A stretch of DNA of 64,000 nt from Archegozetes longisetosus (GCA_018873245.2 JAEMBT020000005.1:11482001-11546000); one strand, 5' to 3'; positions 1-13,635 are shown, counted from the first letter of the stretch. Notes: generated by a model from the sequence alone, not told the origin. A program made the numbers and translations.

Positions 1-3000
1 GCAACTATTAATAAACTCATTTTTTGGCACCGAAATATTTTTTAAATCAAAGAGTGGACCCTTTGAAAAATTTTGTCCCTTATTACAACGATCTCGATCT
101 GATCACCCTGCCTGTAAGGAATGTTCAAATGATTGACTTTTATCGACAGCTCAGAAGCCATGACTATTTGTATTTAAACTTAAAATTTATAAGATTGAGC
201 CTCTCTAATGTGATGAATGTCTCAATATGCACTGTTAGTATATTTTTTAAATAAGACTAGCTACAAAAGACGATGCTGCGATGTGCAAAGTACATAGTTA
301 TTCTACTAAAAAGAAATAAAGTAAACTTGATACTTAATGAATGCTAATAACAGGTAGAATTGAGATTTGAAAGAATTTCCTAAACACAGGACGACTGGCA
401 CAAGATTTGACCGAATGACTGATAAAAATTTCAATAAACACGTATTATTCGCTCTCCTATGCAGATACTCAAAAAGAATTTGAATAAAACGCTACATGAT
501 ATAGTATATGATAACCTATTGAAATTGTTCGAATAAAGTCTGCGTTAAAATGCTTTATTTGAGAGGTTACCATTCAAGACTCTCCACTTCGATATCTGAG
601 ACATGAATAAGAGTTTCTTTTCATGCGAACTTCTATCTCAGATTCGACTAGTTTTGATTTCAAGGTCTATATAACACAATTAGGTTTATTTAAAAATATG
701 AAAAATGTTAAGAGCACATTAGAGATGAGAATCTGAATCCCAATCCTATCTTTATGGAAGTGGTAGTGGTAATGGGAATGGGATGGGAATGGAATAGATT
801 TTTAATTAGATGGAAGTAGAATGGGATTTCTAAAAGTTTAAACATTCTTTGTTCAAAAGTAACAAAATATATTCACAGATATTTCCTTCATTTGACTTCT
901 GACAAACAATAATTATAGATAAATAATAATATCAGTACACAGATGTGATGGTAGTGGAAATGGGAATGGGGTGGGAATGGAAACAAATTTTAAGCTTTGG
1001 ATGGGATTGAGATGGAAATAGAAGCAAAATTTTGAGAATTTTCTTTTTTAGAGCACATTTACTTATTCCAAAAATCTGGAATGAATAGATATTTTCAGCT
1101 TCAACTTTGAGATCAGCCATTTGTAGGTCGATCAACGCATCCGTTCAGGATTTATTTTATTTCTTCATTAGTATGTGCCTCGAGTGGTTTCTGCTGAATT
1201 TAGTTTTTCATTTAAAATATTACGGATGAAATACCTTCAAATTTCATTAATTCTAAAAGATAGAAAATAAGATTCAGAATTTCTATTAAAGTGATTCTTT
1301 AATATCTCATCTTCCTATTCACACAGATTATTTTCTCATTCGAAAAATAATAGAAAAGAGACACTTTAATTTGAACGAAGTAAAATATTTAGAAATTTTA
1401 GTTAATAGGATTACTTATTCAGTTAGAAATCTTAATTTTCAGTTCAAAGAAATAGTCTATCGCTTTGTTTACAAATTCAAAATATAATTCGAAGTTAATT
1501 ACTTGTGACTTAGAATTGCTCTAAAGCTATATGTGATTAATATTTTATAATATGAATACAACTTAAAAACTAAAGTGCAATGAAAAGGTTGGGCTCCTGG
1601 AGACTTCGAAATTTTTAATATGTCGCTCCAATCTCCATGAGATTAATATTCGAATATTTTATAAGTTTACTCTGAACGTCGATGAATCAGCGAGTTTAGA
1701 GTAAACACCAAAATACGAAATGAAAGTTCAAAAGTTTTAATTAACTCATTGCCTGTGCATATATATTTCTTCAAATTATCATTTGTAATTTTTCTAGATA
1801 CAATTCAAAATTAAATGACCTGGACAGATGTTCTCATCGAGAATCAACTCAAATTAACAATTACCAGGATCTCAGAACTGATTTTATAAATCTAATGTCT
1901 TTGAAAAGAGATGGAAATACTGAGAACGAGTGAAAATATATCAAATATAATTTTGTTAAGCAAAATTAAGCTTACCGACAATATATTAAAAGTTTTTTAT
2001 GAGTATTCATTTTAAACCAGCTTTAAGTAATTTAATTCTAAGTCACAATGAGCTTTTAAGATCCTGCTTGACTTGTTATCAGCAATGATTTTGATATCTA
2101 TAAACTGGCTATATTTTTGTTAGTTTACTTAAAATTAGGCTATCTTAGATTTATCTCAAATCAAGAAATTTTTATATAGAAAAATCTTTCACAATAAATT
2201 AAATAGTAATTACAATCTAATATTTGTATCATTATTTTACAAGAAATTTTGCAATAATACTGATAGATTTTTATCACTCATAAGACGCAAGATCATAACC
2301 TTCAATTGAGACTGAGTCTGACACTATCAACAGCTTATTGGAAAAATCACGGAAAAAAACTAATTATAGGGTTTAGACTTAAAAATTATTGTAGCGGGTC
2401 TCTTTCAATATGAATTCCAGATGAATTTATTGAATTTAATTGCGATATATGAAATTTTGTGAAATAAAATGTAATGTTTGCAGTTTTTATGCTTATTTAG
2501 TTTGTAGTTATTTATCTTAAGAATAATACATTAATCAATTTTTGTTTTAATAATAATAAAGTAGATGTGTCTTAAATTGAAATCGTAGTGTACAACTTTT
2601 ATCTATCCTAAGTTTATAGCTGTTAGCTTTACAATTACAGTTCAAGTAAAATTTCACTTGGCTGATAAACAAATACATAAGTATTATTATTACAAAAATA
2701 TACAGGCATTTTGATGCAAACAGGAATATTTTCCATTGAGCTAAAATAGTAAGTTTAGGACACCCAAAAGAGTATAAAAGCAGAAGTAATTTGTTACCAA
2801 GAGTAGTTTTTTTTCTTTCTCTCTACTGTACAGTATTGAGAATTTCAAAAAATGACGTGTTCTGTTGCTTTTTCAAAATTTTGTCCAATAAATGGTTTAT
2901 TAATTAGATTTTGCAGTCAAAGCTTAATACATAAAGAAATGATCTTCTATGTCTATTGAAATTAAGAATCTTTCCTTAAAACCCAGATCTGAATTTTTTA

Positions 3001-5900
3001 ACCCAATTTTCTGCTGAAGGTTTTTTTTGTTTCTCGTATGTATCTCAAATATATCACAAAAATCCAAAATACATTTGTATTTTTTAGTTACTTATCGCTG
3101 ATTAAAATATGTCACTACATAATCACTTTAACAATAGGTCGCACGAAGATAAACATGTGGATTGAACTAGACTTTACGTGGCCAGAGAATTCAGAGATAA
3201 ATTTTGTGTACCGATGATCTATAGCTCATGCTGATTTTAAATATATAAATTTTATTCACCGCATTTGTTATTGTATAAAATGATTTGTTTAAGAGAAATC
3301 TTATGAAACCTTTTCATAGATAAAACTTAATTATGAATAAAAAATTAAATCCAGCTAGACTTTTAGCTAGATCCAGAGCTTTTAAACGGCTATCCATATT
3401 GAATTCACAAAAGATAGACTTAGATTTATAGTGATGGTGTAATTCAAAATGTCTATTCAATTTTAATATTTTCAAAAATTGGTGAAAACGAAGATCCTTG
3501 CAACAACATGAGTAACACAAAATGCTCTATATGGGCACTTAATATCGGGAAACAATCGAAAATATAATTTATTACTGATTAGATTATGTATGAAAAATTT
3601 TCAGAAAGTATTGTTATATATCTGAAATTACTTCTGAAAATTGCAAATCAATTATAGCAAAATTAAACTCATGTTTTTTAATTTTCAAAATAACCAGTAG
3701 TTATTAAGCATTATTTAGTAAAAAATATAAAGCTAATATTTATTCTAAAATTCAACCAATATACAAAAGAGAAATTAACTATAATGAATTATTTAAACAT
3801 ATTCATCAATCTATCGACATGTAGTTATAAAGTTTTTAGGTCGAAACTTTCAGTGTTTATTTATCAAATTCTCAGAGGACCAACGAAAACAAATTTAAAC
3901 TAAAATTTATTTTACATTTGAGAAGAAATAAATTTAAACTTCTGAATTCTTGATTCAATTTTCCTCCGGTTGATTTTGAAATAAGAACTCCAAAATCTTT
4001 TGTAAACTTCGTCGAAATAAATTTTAATAACCAAAAGAACTCTTAAAAACCTTGAGATTATTTTATTGACTAGATAATGAAGTTTTCTATCTTAGCGTTA
4101 TCATTCGCACAATTCCTGAATTTAGATAGCATTCAGAACATAAAATCAATTTTAATGCACTTTTATTCGCATAACAACTTTTTTAGTTTTTGCCTATGAA
4201 TATAGTCATTGGTTTTGACGCAAATAATCTGTCACATTTCACGATAAATTCTTCAATAGGCCCGAATGTCACTATCCTCTGATTATTTTTGTTGTGGACT
4301 ACCGACTACTTATATGACGTGCTATTACTAAGTTTTTATTAAGTTATTATTAAAAACTAATAGTATTAATTGGAGATTTTTCTAAACATGAGAATTTAGG
4401 CGCAGTTCTGATAACATTCATAGTGATTGTTTCCTAAATAATCTATTATTACAATTAAAAGAGCAATATAAAGCTCCCATATTTTAAACCATTGGAAATG
4501 ACTAAAAATTTGCTTACTTGAAGGTATTGATCTCATGAATCCAGAAAATGATAAATACATAGAAGAAGTAATTTTGTTTATGTGGTTTCTCTAGAATATA
4601 GTAGTGACCTTAAAAGCCTTCTCTTAGCCTTTATCTTATTTTTGCTAAACTATTCAGTAAAATTAAATTATAATTTTCTGGGATACCTCATAATTTTTTT
4701 GGCATTGAGTATAGTATTATTTATTGTTAATTGACCTAATTTTATTTTAATATAATGTGTTATTATCAATGTAATATGTAATAAGTTATCACACAAAGAA
4801 TAAAATACGATCTATAAATAAAACAGCTTATAATATCAAATTTTAAAGACTTCAAAGTGGCTATCTATAAAAGCATATCTGCAAGTAATAATGAATATTG
4901 GTTAAAATTTCATCTTGAATCTGGACTCTGCTGGTAATAGTAATCCATCATATTTAACATTATTTTCCAAAACCGACTTTATTATCAAAATAGCTTTAAA
5001 TTATGGCTTAATTTTTTTTATTTTACTTTTAATATTAATCATAAGCACTTCTTTTTTATCAACTTAGAAGCAAATAAATCATATAAACTATTTAGTAGTT
5101 GTGTAGCATTCTGAGCGAAGTTTTGTTTCTAGTGGTATTTGAATTAAAGCGGAACACAAATCATTTACTGATTCATTTGAAATTATGTTAGAGATCTTCT
5201 AATGTTCTTTAATCAATTATTTTGAATTGGATTGAAATATTTTTAAAAATATGTTTCTTGTTAATAACATTTAATGGCACTTATTGCAAGGTTTGGCCAG
5301 AAAAGGTTAGACTTTTCATTAAAAATGAATTAACTATTTTCACCCGATTATAAAGTAAGCCTTAAAATTGTCTAAAAGAAAAAATGTTTTTTAATATGAT
5401 TAAAAGTTATCGCATTTATTTTCATTCCTACCTTCAAATTAATAAAAATAATTCAATTATTTAATCAATACATAAATCAGTTTGTTCAAGTGTTCGGGTG
5501 AAGAGACATTATAACTTTGAAGGCCTTAATCGATTCATACTTAGATTTTTAATTAAAATAAGACTAATTATTTAATTCGTTCACTAAATTTATTTTTAAT
5601 AGCATTAAAAACAATTCATATTAAACTGAAACTTTCTGCACAACCATAAACTAAATATCTTTGTTTTAACATGATTCCTCTGAAATTTGCAGCCTAAAAT
5701 CCAAATCGAATTGCAACAGGTAGTAAAAAAATAATGGATAAAACTTTACGAAATTCAATGACGAATAAATAAAAATTTTATTCTGATTGAGTCATCTTTC
5801 ATTATATTATGAATAAACCTTTACTCAAGAATAGATCATGATTTAGAATGTTATTTCTACAAAGGTATATTGTTTGTAAAATCTGTTCTTTAGACTTATG
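1..5900. other. Intergenic AT-rich DNA, no gene recognised
   Basis: No reading frame here shows a recognisable protein. A 76-codon frame at 24-254 matches nothing I know. The only structure I noticed is a pair of related purine-rich blocks around 737-800 and 940-1020, each carrying AATGGGA/GGGAATGG runs, which look like two copies of a short imperfect repeat. Confidence 0.5.
740..1020. repeat. Two related GGGAATGG-rich blocks
   Basis: Blocks near 752-797 and 946-1000 share the order GTAGTGG, AATGGGAATGGG, GGGAATGGAA, followed by a T-rich stretch and a further GGATGGGA-type motif. They look like a duplicated short repeat about 190 bp apart. Function unknown. Confidence 0.4.
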
Positions 5901-5902
5901 TA

Positions 5903-6416
5903 GGGTGACCACCCGTCGCGTTTTTGACGGAACAGTCCCGTCTTTTTAAAGATAAAAGACAAAAATCCTATCGGACCAAAAACTCTCAACGGGACAATTA
6001 GTTGTCACTTTTTCAACTTTCATTTTGAAAAATGTGTTTAGAAAAATATTTCTTAGAAATTCAAACCTTGAATTCATTTTACAAATGATAAGGGATTAAG
6101 AAACCCAGTTTAATGTTTTGAACAACTGTGGTTTAAAACCAAAAGTTATTGAATTAATCTTTTCTGCCTTGATTTATATCTGACAAACCAGTATTTCTTA
6201 CTTTAGAATAACTTTTGAAAGATGCAATTTCTAACATAAAATATACCTTCGAGATCAACTATGACGAATAATCTTCAATATTTTTATATTAGAATGTGTT
6301 GTTTGACATCTAAATATTTGTAATGTCCAATAAGAGTGGTATTCTCTTTTTAAAACGTAAGAGTCCCCCTTTGACATTTTTGTCCTATCATGAGACAAGC
6401 CAGAGGTGGTCACCTT
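5903..6416. mobile_element. Short-TIR non-autonomous DNA transposon
   Basis: The left end reads AGGGTGACCACCC and the right end, reverse complemented, reads AAGGTGACCACCT, giving imperfect terminal inverted repeats of about 12 bp around 510 bp. GACAAAAAT motifs recur in inverted orientation further in. The 78-codon frame on the minus strand (6255-6491) runs through the right end and resembles no transposase, so it is not called. The superfamily is undetermined. Confidence 0.5.
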
Positions 6417-6571
6417 GAACTGATGTAGTATTGTTGAGCCATAGTAATAGTATTCTATGTTAGCCTTATTTATACAGCAGTTATTCTTCAAAAATCATTC
6501 AAGATTTTTTCGATGCATTCAAATAATGAATTTGATATTATTATGAAACAGTACTGTAAATATGAATTTCG

Positions 6572-6579
6572 TATAAAAG
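6572..6579 (+). promoter_or_regulatory. TATA box of the first secreted-protein gene
   Basis: TATAAAAG lies about 76 nt upstream of the ATG at 6655, a plausible spacing for a core promoter with a short 5' UTR. The paralogue at 10.5 kb has no equally clear box. Confidence 0.55.
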
Positions 6580-6654
6580 GCGAGTATAATACACGAATCT
6601 AATCATTAACTTTGAGATAAAAGCTAAATACTATCAAACTTTATCTGTAGAAAA

Positions 6655-7340
6655 ATGAATAAAATTATTTTGTTAGCTATCGTCATATCGACGTTGGTCG
6701 AATGCTGTCTTGGTTTCGGTGGACCCGGTATGGAAAACAACGAAGATTTGAAGAAGATAAAGGCGAAACTTTGTGACGAAAAAGTAAGACCTGATGCCAC
6801 TCAAATGGAGGCGTTATCCAAATGCTTCCAGCCGTGCAATGGAACTGCAGGAGATGCTAAAAATGAACAATTTGCAGCAAAGGTATAAATCCACAATATT
6901 TGATAATTCTTTGAAATTTTTACTAGCTATCTGACAAAAATTTTGATAAGTTTTTAGTCACTTACCTAAATACTCATCAAATATTTTTTGTGCATTTAAA
7001 TATTTATTTACATAGATGAAGGCAGACGTTGATGAATGCTTAAAAAGCGCTGATGATGTCAATAACTTGAAAGGAACAAACGAACAACAAAATAATCTTA
7101 TTTATAAGATGTGCAGCCAAAAGTTTAAACAATGTTTAGAAGCTAAGATGAAGAAATCTGAGGGAGAGATGAATAAAAATGGACAGAAGCCTGAAGGAGA
7201 TAAAAACGGTGGTCCCCCGAAATCTGGATTTCAAGATAAACTTGTAAGCATTTCTGTTATGCATAAAACTCGAAGATAAATTATTTGAGCAATTATTTTC
7301 ATTTTAGGATTGCGGTAAGAAAGCTCTTGGAATCGCATAA
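6655..7340 (+). CDS. Secreted Cys/Lys-rich protein, paralogue A
   Basis: Three exons, 6655-6882, 7016-7243 and 7308-7340, joined at GT..AG sites, all in phase 0, give 162 residues. The N-terminus is a signal peptide (MNKIILLAIVISTLVECCLG), so the product should be secreted. The mature part is helical-looking and hydrophilic with seven cysteines; residues in exon 1 include a C-x3-C pair (KCFQPC) and exon 2 carries ECL, MC and QC. A Lys/Gly/Pro-rich tail of about 40 residues precedes the last 11-codon exon, which ends DCGKKALGIA. The order C, C-x3-C, C, C, C is loosely like an odorant-binding protein, but the spacing does not fit well and I do not assign a function. A close paralogue lies 3.2 kb downstream with the same exon plan. 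AATAAA follows near 7394. Confidence 0.8.
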
Positions 7341-7344
7341 TCAT

Positions 7345-10300
7345 CAATTGTAGTAAATTAATGTTGGAGCCACTATTTTAAAGTAATAACTAAAATAAAT
7401 ATTTTGAAACTTTTGAATTTATTATTCGAGATTAGTGTTTAATACTAGAAAAGTATTTTTCTTTTAAATGAACCTTCTCAATATTTAAAATTCAAAATTA
7501 ATGATAAAACATTATTGTCATCTGAAACAAGAAACATTAGATTTAATTCCTGTCCTCGTATTAAATTAATAAAGTGTTGACTATTATATTGAAATTATTT
7601 AACAACGTATTTTTTCGAAAATTAAACAAGCCGACGCTAAATTCATGAGAATAGCTGATAACTCGTGGAAGTCTTACTAGTTAGTATAGGCGGTATTCTC
7701 TACACATCAAATATTAGTTTTGAAAACTTTCATGGTTATTTACAGAGATGCCTTAAAGCGATGAAAAATTAAATACAATAAAGTTTATCCCATCATGGTT
7801 CATGAAAATAAAGATTACTCCTTTTGAATTGCAATAATTAAAAATGGACATCAGTTCTACTCAATATTATTTTGGAGTTGATTCAATCATTTTAGGGACT
7901 TTGAGTTGGTGTCCACCATTAGCAATAACGGTTTATAAGTTATAAATTAGAAAGCACTCAATACCGCGCATATAATATAACCTTAAATGAGACAAAATCA
8001 GTGAAATGATATTTCTGTTATTTTGACCATATCATCAGAAACCGTGAAGTTTGAATAAATACACAAAAGGTAGCATTCAATAGCTTGTTTGATATTATTA
8101 AATCAATTAAAGAAACAATAGAGTACTATATATTTGTTGAAAAGTTTATAACTTCTGGTGACATGATCAAAAATTGTAGAAATAACATTTCACTGATTTT
8201 GTATCATACGAGCCTCAATGCAATACAATTTTTATGATAACCGCTGACAGAGTGAACTCTAGTTTATCCAAAAAATTTTAACTTCTTATCTAATGTTGTG
8301 AAACAAATACGAGCTTATGGATCTGAAAATGTGTTCATTTGTCTCACTATCCGAAATCAACATTAGCTTCACTTAATTAAATAAATGAATTGATTAATAA
8401 TAGATACTCATATTTTTGTTTTTATATCAGTAATTTTTGAAAGACTTTCACTTTTTATATCGTTGAAGTCAAAATTACAATAGTATCGGTATGAAAGCTT
8501 CATGAATCATTTTGTATCCGCAACAATCAATACTTTTATTATATAAATTTGATAAATTTTTCGTTATAAAGAAGAATTATAATTAAAGAAATCACTGAAA
8601 TTTTAAATTATAAAATGAATAATTTTTTCATTGAGATAAGTATAATTTTTTATATCAGGGATAATGTTGATGAAATTAAAACTACAATATAACACTAACT
8701 TGTATTAGTGCTTGTTCTTACTCAAGCAATTTTTTGAATCGGTAATAAAAAATAATTATTACAGAACATTAAAATAATCATCAGATTCAATATCACATGA
8801 ACTATCTATCTTTATGAAATAACCTTACATCTTTAAAAATATCCTCAGGAAGAGCTTATTTCACTCTTCGCTATGAAATTTCAACATCGCGTAGATACTA
8901 GCATAGGAAAGTTTTTAGAAATTATCTTCTGATGAGAAACTTTCTAGAGAGTTTCTAGAAATATTTCTGAAAATATTTCTATAGCTTAAAATTACCCTCC
9001 CATCCAAATTTGATGCTCATATTTATGAGATTAAATTGTCGCCGCCAAAGACAAAAATGATCTCTGGGCGACACTTAAGGTTGAATATCAATTATTAGGC
9101 TCACAGGTCCGGAGCGAGAGTGAAAAACTCGAACTGGTCAGCGATACGTGCCTTCACTGACCTGTTCCAGTCTTCATCCGTGGGGTTAAAATGTGTTTGT
9201 GCTAGTCTTTAGTTTGTAAGGAGGGATACTTTTGAGAGCGCTCGACAAGAAACACTACCACAGCTAAATCTAAGAAGGGACCAAAACCAAGAGAAAAAAG
9301 TTAAAATGAAATTAGCAGCACTTTTTATGCGGAAAGAAAACTAAATTAATTTTATTAAAATTTGAGGCTTTTATGCAAGTATTGGATAAGGGACCAACCT
9401 TAGTCCAATATGAAACTCGTATCACGCGCACAAACCCAATGAGAGTCTAGCGGGACTAGACATGGACTCACTGAATTTGTGCTCAGGACATCAATTTGGG
9501 AATAAAGGATTAGTGGTCAATGTAAGGATCAGTGTTTTGTTTACAAATATTTTATTTACAAAATTTTCTTCGTTTAAATTTTTTGTCTAATTTAATTTAA
9601 TTTATTCAATTTAATTTAGTTTAATTAAATTGTTGCATCTCAAAAATAAAATATCTTCTGATGACCATTTTAAGCCACTACAAATAAGATCACTATTTAA
9701 AGGTTTAATAAATAGAATTAGTTCAATAATTATATCATGTGCAAAAGTGAATATTTTTTGTTAGTTATTGCCGTTTTAAAAAAATTGTATTTGTTAAAAT
9801 AATTATGAAAAAAATTTGAATATCACTTAATAAATTTCTGAGACTTTAAAGTGTTTTTTCGATTGTAGGTTCACGACATATAATGAATGGTTCGTATTTT
9901 TTTAATCAGAGCTTCAAAGGAGGAAAATTTCTCAGTTTGTGATGAGAAATTGTCTATCGTAAAACTTAGAAACTTTCTTTTTACAACAATAGTGTTCTTT
10001 TTACAACAATAGTGGTTACCCGATTATAACAGAAATTAAAATACAGGTTATTAAAGTATTAATGCTTCAATGATATCAATTCATGAATTGACAGGATTTT
10101 TCTAGAAAGCTAACATATAGCTTAAACCAAACTTGAATAAACAATTAAGTTACCTGTAATTACAAATATTAATTTGATTCTGATGTTTACTTTTTATTGT
10201 GATTGAAAGTTCAATTTTGAGATTGTAATCATATGTAGAACAAACACAATATTTGTTGTACTTTTCACAATATTGGTTTGATGACAGCTTAAATCTCAAT

Positions 10301-10536
10301 AATATATTTGATGACATGAGTACTAATTGTACGCAACGTTTGAACAGTAATAATTATTTACATAAATATTTCTCTTATATATTCAGCTTTTTGAGTGTTA
10401 ATAGTTGGATATCACTAACATATTATGCAAATTTAGTTTTTGTAGAAGATTAAAGCAAAGAACATCAACTTTACTATTAAGTTTAAAATAACTTTAATAT
10501 TAAAAAAGCCTTGACCTACAATATATACGAGAAAAA
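7345..10536. other. Spacer between the two paralogues
   Basis: No gene recognised. A stretch at about 9040-9520 is noticeably richer in G and C than its surroundings and contains a hairpin (GTCGCC ... GGGCGAC at about 9039-9074) and a second inverted motif around CTGGTCAG/CTGACCTG, but no convincing reading frame. It could be an old transposon fragment. A 20-bp unit containing TTCTTTTTACAACAATAGTG is repeated twice at about 9974-10014. Confidence 0.4.
9974..10014. repeat. Two-copy tandem repeat, about 20 bp
   Basis: The unit TTCTTTTTACAACAATAGTG occurs twice in immediate succession. It looks like a local slippage duplication. Confidence 0.6.
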
Positions 10537-11246
10537 ATGAATAAATTTATTTTGATAGCTATTATATTGACAACAGTTGAATGCTGTCTTGCTTCCGGTC
10601 TATTCGATTCGAAAGACTATGAGGATATAAAGAAGATTGTTGCAAAAATTTGTAACGAAAAAGTTAGACCTGATGCAAATCAATGGGCAGCTTATTTCCA
10701 ATGCTATCAATTTAATCAAACCGGAAATAATAACAATTCAATACATGTAAAATGGGCAGAAAAGGTACAAATAATGTTTAGTATACTTTCTGAAATTTAA
10801 CGAGTTTCATTCTAAGAAAGTTTGATAGGAAAATTTCAAAAAGTTTCTTATTCTTCAATTTAAAAAAAATTCTTATTGATTAAGATAAAAGAAAACTTTG
10901 TAAAATGCAGTAAAGATGCCGATGATGTCAATAACTTGAAAGGAACGAACGAGGAACAAAATAAAATTGTTTATATGGTATGCAGCAAAAAATACAAAGA
11001 ATGTATAAAAGAACAGAATAAGAAATGGATGGAACAGATCAGGAGCAAAAATAAAGAGCAAAAGACTGAACAGATACCGCGATACAACAAAAATGATCAC
11101 CCAAAATTCGACATGGAAACCATCAAAAAGAGATGGCAACAGAAAATTGTGAGTGTATTTAACGTCTAAATTTTGAGAGAATTTAGTCAAGCCTGAATTT
11201 CTTTCCTTTTCAGAATTGTAGTAAAAATGCTCTCGGTATCGATTAA
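10537..11246 (+). CDS. Secreted Cys/Lys-rich protein, paralogue B
   Basis: Exons 10537-10764, 10885-11148 and 11214-11246 give 174 residues. It has the same plan as the gene at 6655: a 228-nt first exon, an Asn/Lys-rich second exon and an 11-codon last exon. The signal peptide shares the unusual VECCLA segment with paralogue A. Shared blocks include EKVRPDA, DADDVNNLKGTNE and a C-x-K-x-ALGI ending. It lacks one cysteine of the C-x3-C pair in A (QCYQF here), leaving six mature cysteines. The tail is Lys/Gln-rich rather than Gly/Pro-rich, so the C-terminal region evolves fastest. A mariner relic begins 16 nt after the stop codon, so the 3' UTR and poly(A) site must lie in or beyond transposon sequence. 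Function unknown. Confidence 0.8.
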
Positions 11247-11262
11247 TAAGAAATGTTTAATA

Positions 11263-12193
11263 TCAGGGGTTAAGTATCCGGACTATCATATCTTTAAAGA
11301 TATTTAATGGAACTAAAATTTGAAAAAATGATTAGTGAATATGTTCGCCCCCAGTCTGGTTGACCAGTGCCCACCTTAGCAGAAGGCGCCCAATGCCAGT
11401 GGCGGAACCATTCAGATTTATTTTGTCTATAAATTCCTTATAAGCCATTTCAAGTTCATCCGGAGTATTGAATCTTTTATCTTTATTAGGCTTCTTTATT
11501 CTACATATGCCATCGTAGTCACATGGCTTCAAATCAGGGCTATAAGGCGAGTGTTTCAATTCCTCCCATCGATGTCTCATAAAAAATTCCGAACCTTCGA
11601 ATGTTTATGGGGTCTTGCGTTGTCGCTGAGTATTATTGGTCTATGAATCTGTAGTCGTTTTATCGCAGGGAGTATTACTTGACTCAAAAAATCAAGATAA
11701 ATTACAAAATTGACATTTGTATTTTTCGCTAAAATTGTGTAACCCAACACCCGATTTTAATGAAAAGCTACTATCATCATCTCCTTCCAATCTTGTATTG
11801 TTGCTCTTACTTTTGTAGGCCTGGGATGCAAATTACGAGCGCTAGCATTATTTGAAATTTGTGATTTTTCAAATCGATATTCTTACGGTGATTCCTCAGG
11901 GAGGAGATATTGGCGAGATGCCCAGTAAACCTTAGGGTCATAATATTTGAGCCATGGCTGTAATTCTATCTAGCACTCCATGGTTACTGTTGTATTTTTC
12001 AAGGCGTCTAGTACAAATTTGAGCGTGAATTTAATATTTTACTCGTATATTAAATGATTAAAAGCGTTTAGATTACAAGCAACCACACCATCCAGTATAT
12101 TTTACTCTAATGCCCAATAATATTTCATAAACATGTTCACTACTCTCGTAATCTCTGTAATATGATAGTCCGGAGACTTAACTAAACCCCTGA
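11263..12193 (-). mobile_element. Degenerate mariner element with TA duplication
   Basis: The terminal inverted repeats begin TCAGGGGTTAAGT and contain TCCGGACTATCATAT on both sides; the flanks are TA (11261-11262 and 12194-12195). The minus strand encodes a broken transposase. A segment with SDNARPHKHSKV carries the second catalytic Asp, and one with YSPDLKPCDYD carries the mariner third-Asp motif in another frame (11332-11580). Stops and frameshifts separate the pieces, so the element is dead. The YSPDL-P-CDY signature places it in mariner proper rather than Tc1. It sits in the 3' flank of paralogue B. Confidence 0.85.
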
Positions 12194-12195
12194 TA

Positions 12196-13377
12196 TTATT
12201 TGAAATAAAAATATTTTTCCTGAATTTATTCAAATGTTTGTCCAATTTTACGTAATTTTATATCAAGCTTTTTAAGTTTGTCCATTCACATAACCAAGAA
12301 ATCGGTGTACACTTCGAAGATTTTGAAATTTTTTCCAGTCTTAAGACAAAACTTGTCATTGAGAAGCTAGTTGTTTCGCGTCAAAATATCGCATAAAAGA
12401 TTTCGCAAGTAAATATACTGAAGAAATTTTTTCGCAAAATTTTTCAAATTGATATAAGAAAAGATAATTTGCTTAATGTGAACTATCGTTTAACGCGAAG
12501 ATAATCTTGGACATCTTTTTTCGTTGTTTGAATTTTTCAAAAACTTTTACTAATAGAAAATTTTTTCATACTAATATTCAACATATAAGTCGTTTGGATT
12601 CTCTTCTACTGAGAACTTGTTTTTTTAATATTTTAATTCAATAATTTAATTATTAAAATTTTAAGAGATATTTAACTAGTAGTTTCATAAGTAACAATTA
12701 AAAGACAAAAAATGTTATTAATTTGAGTAATAAGTAGCGTTCCCAACTGCCGGTGATTTCGCAGACGGTCCAGGTTTATACTTCGGATTTTAATGAGGTC
12801 AGCGGTCAGCGTTCAGTGGACGGGGTCTTCTCTGACATTACTGTCAGTGGAAATGATTTTAAACTAAAATACTAAATACAGTATAATATATCTAATAATG
12901 TCTAAGTCGAAAAATTAATAAAAATTTCGTCAAAGATTTCAGCGACTTTTATTTTTCCTTTTTCAGCGAACGATCCTGACTAAAGATGGTAAACTAGTAA
13001 TAAGTGTTCAATTTATTAAAAACAAAACGTTCTTTCAATAGAAACGAAAATACATAACTTATTTATATTGAATATTAGTATGAAATAAGTTCTTTCTTTT
13101 AGTAACAAGTTATTGAAAGATTCAAATAATGATAAAAATAGATTTTAAAAATTATGTCTTAACAAATGGATCTAATATAACAATCTTTTTAAAACTATTT
13201 GCCAGCTCAGTCAGCCCTTCAAATGATCTCGAAAATATCATACATCAAATAATACTTGAACAGCAGTGGAGATCTTTATGGGAAGGGTTTACAGAAGATT
13301 ACAAAATATCATTCAGTTATTCAAAAGTGAATCATGCCATTTCATTTTATGTAAAGTAATGAAATATACTTAGAAAT
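12196..13377. other. Intergenic, nothing assigned
   Basis: AT-rich DNA with a GC-richer patch near 12730-12860 that has no sustained frame. A 76-codon open frame at 13129-13359 (+) has a reasonable amino acid mix but no recognisable domain and no supporting splice or promoter context. Confidence 0.4.
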
Positions 13378-13635
13378 ATGTGAGGGATGTTTAGAGAGTT
13401 CTAGGAATATTGTGTAGTGACACCAAAGGCTTGATTTAATGATTTATTAATTTTTTAAAGAAAAGTGCACTACAAAAGGTTAAAATTTACTGACAAATAA
13501 AGTAAATCGAAAACACGTTATACTTAAAACAAAAGTTAACTCGAGTCTGTTCATTAACTAAAGTTAGGGACGCTACATATTGCTTGTGTATTGTTATGGG
13601 CAAATTCCTAGAACTTTCCAAGAACCCTTCACACA
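13378..13635. mobile_element. MITE, about 260 bp
   Basis: Inverted termini: the left end reads TGTGAGGGATGTTTAGAGAG followed by TTCTAGGAAT, and the right end reverse complements to TGTGAAGGGTTCTTGGAAAG followed by TTCTAGGAAT. No coding capacity. Confidence 0.6.

Noticed and set aside
24..254. 76-codon frame at the left edge
   Set aside because: No domain, no splice or promoter support. I considered a GT92 fragment but the family motifs are absent.
9040..9520. GC-richer patch as a protein gene
   Set aside because: Only short frames broken by stops; no recognisable motif on either strand.
10873..11190. 105-codon minus-strand frame
   Set aside because: It lies opposite exon 2 of secreted paralogue B, whose exon structure is supported by the paralogue at 6655.
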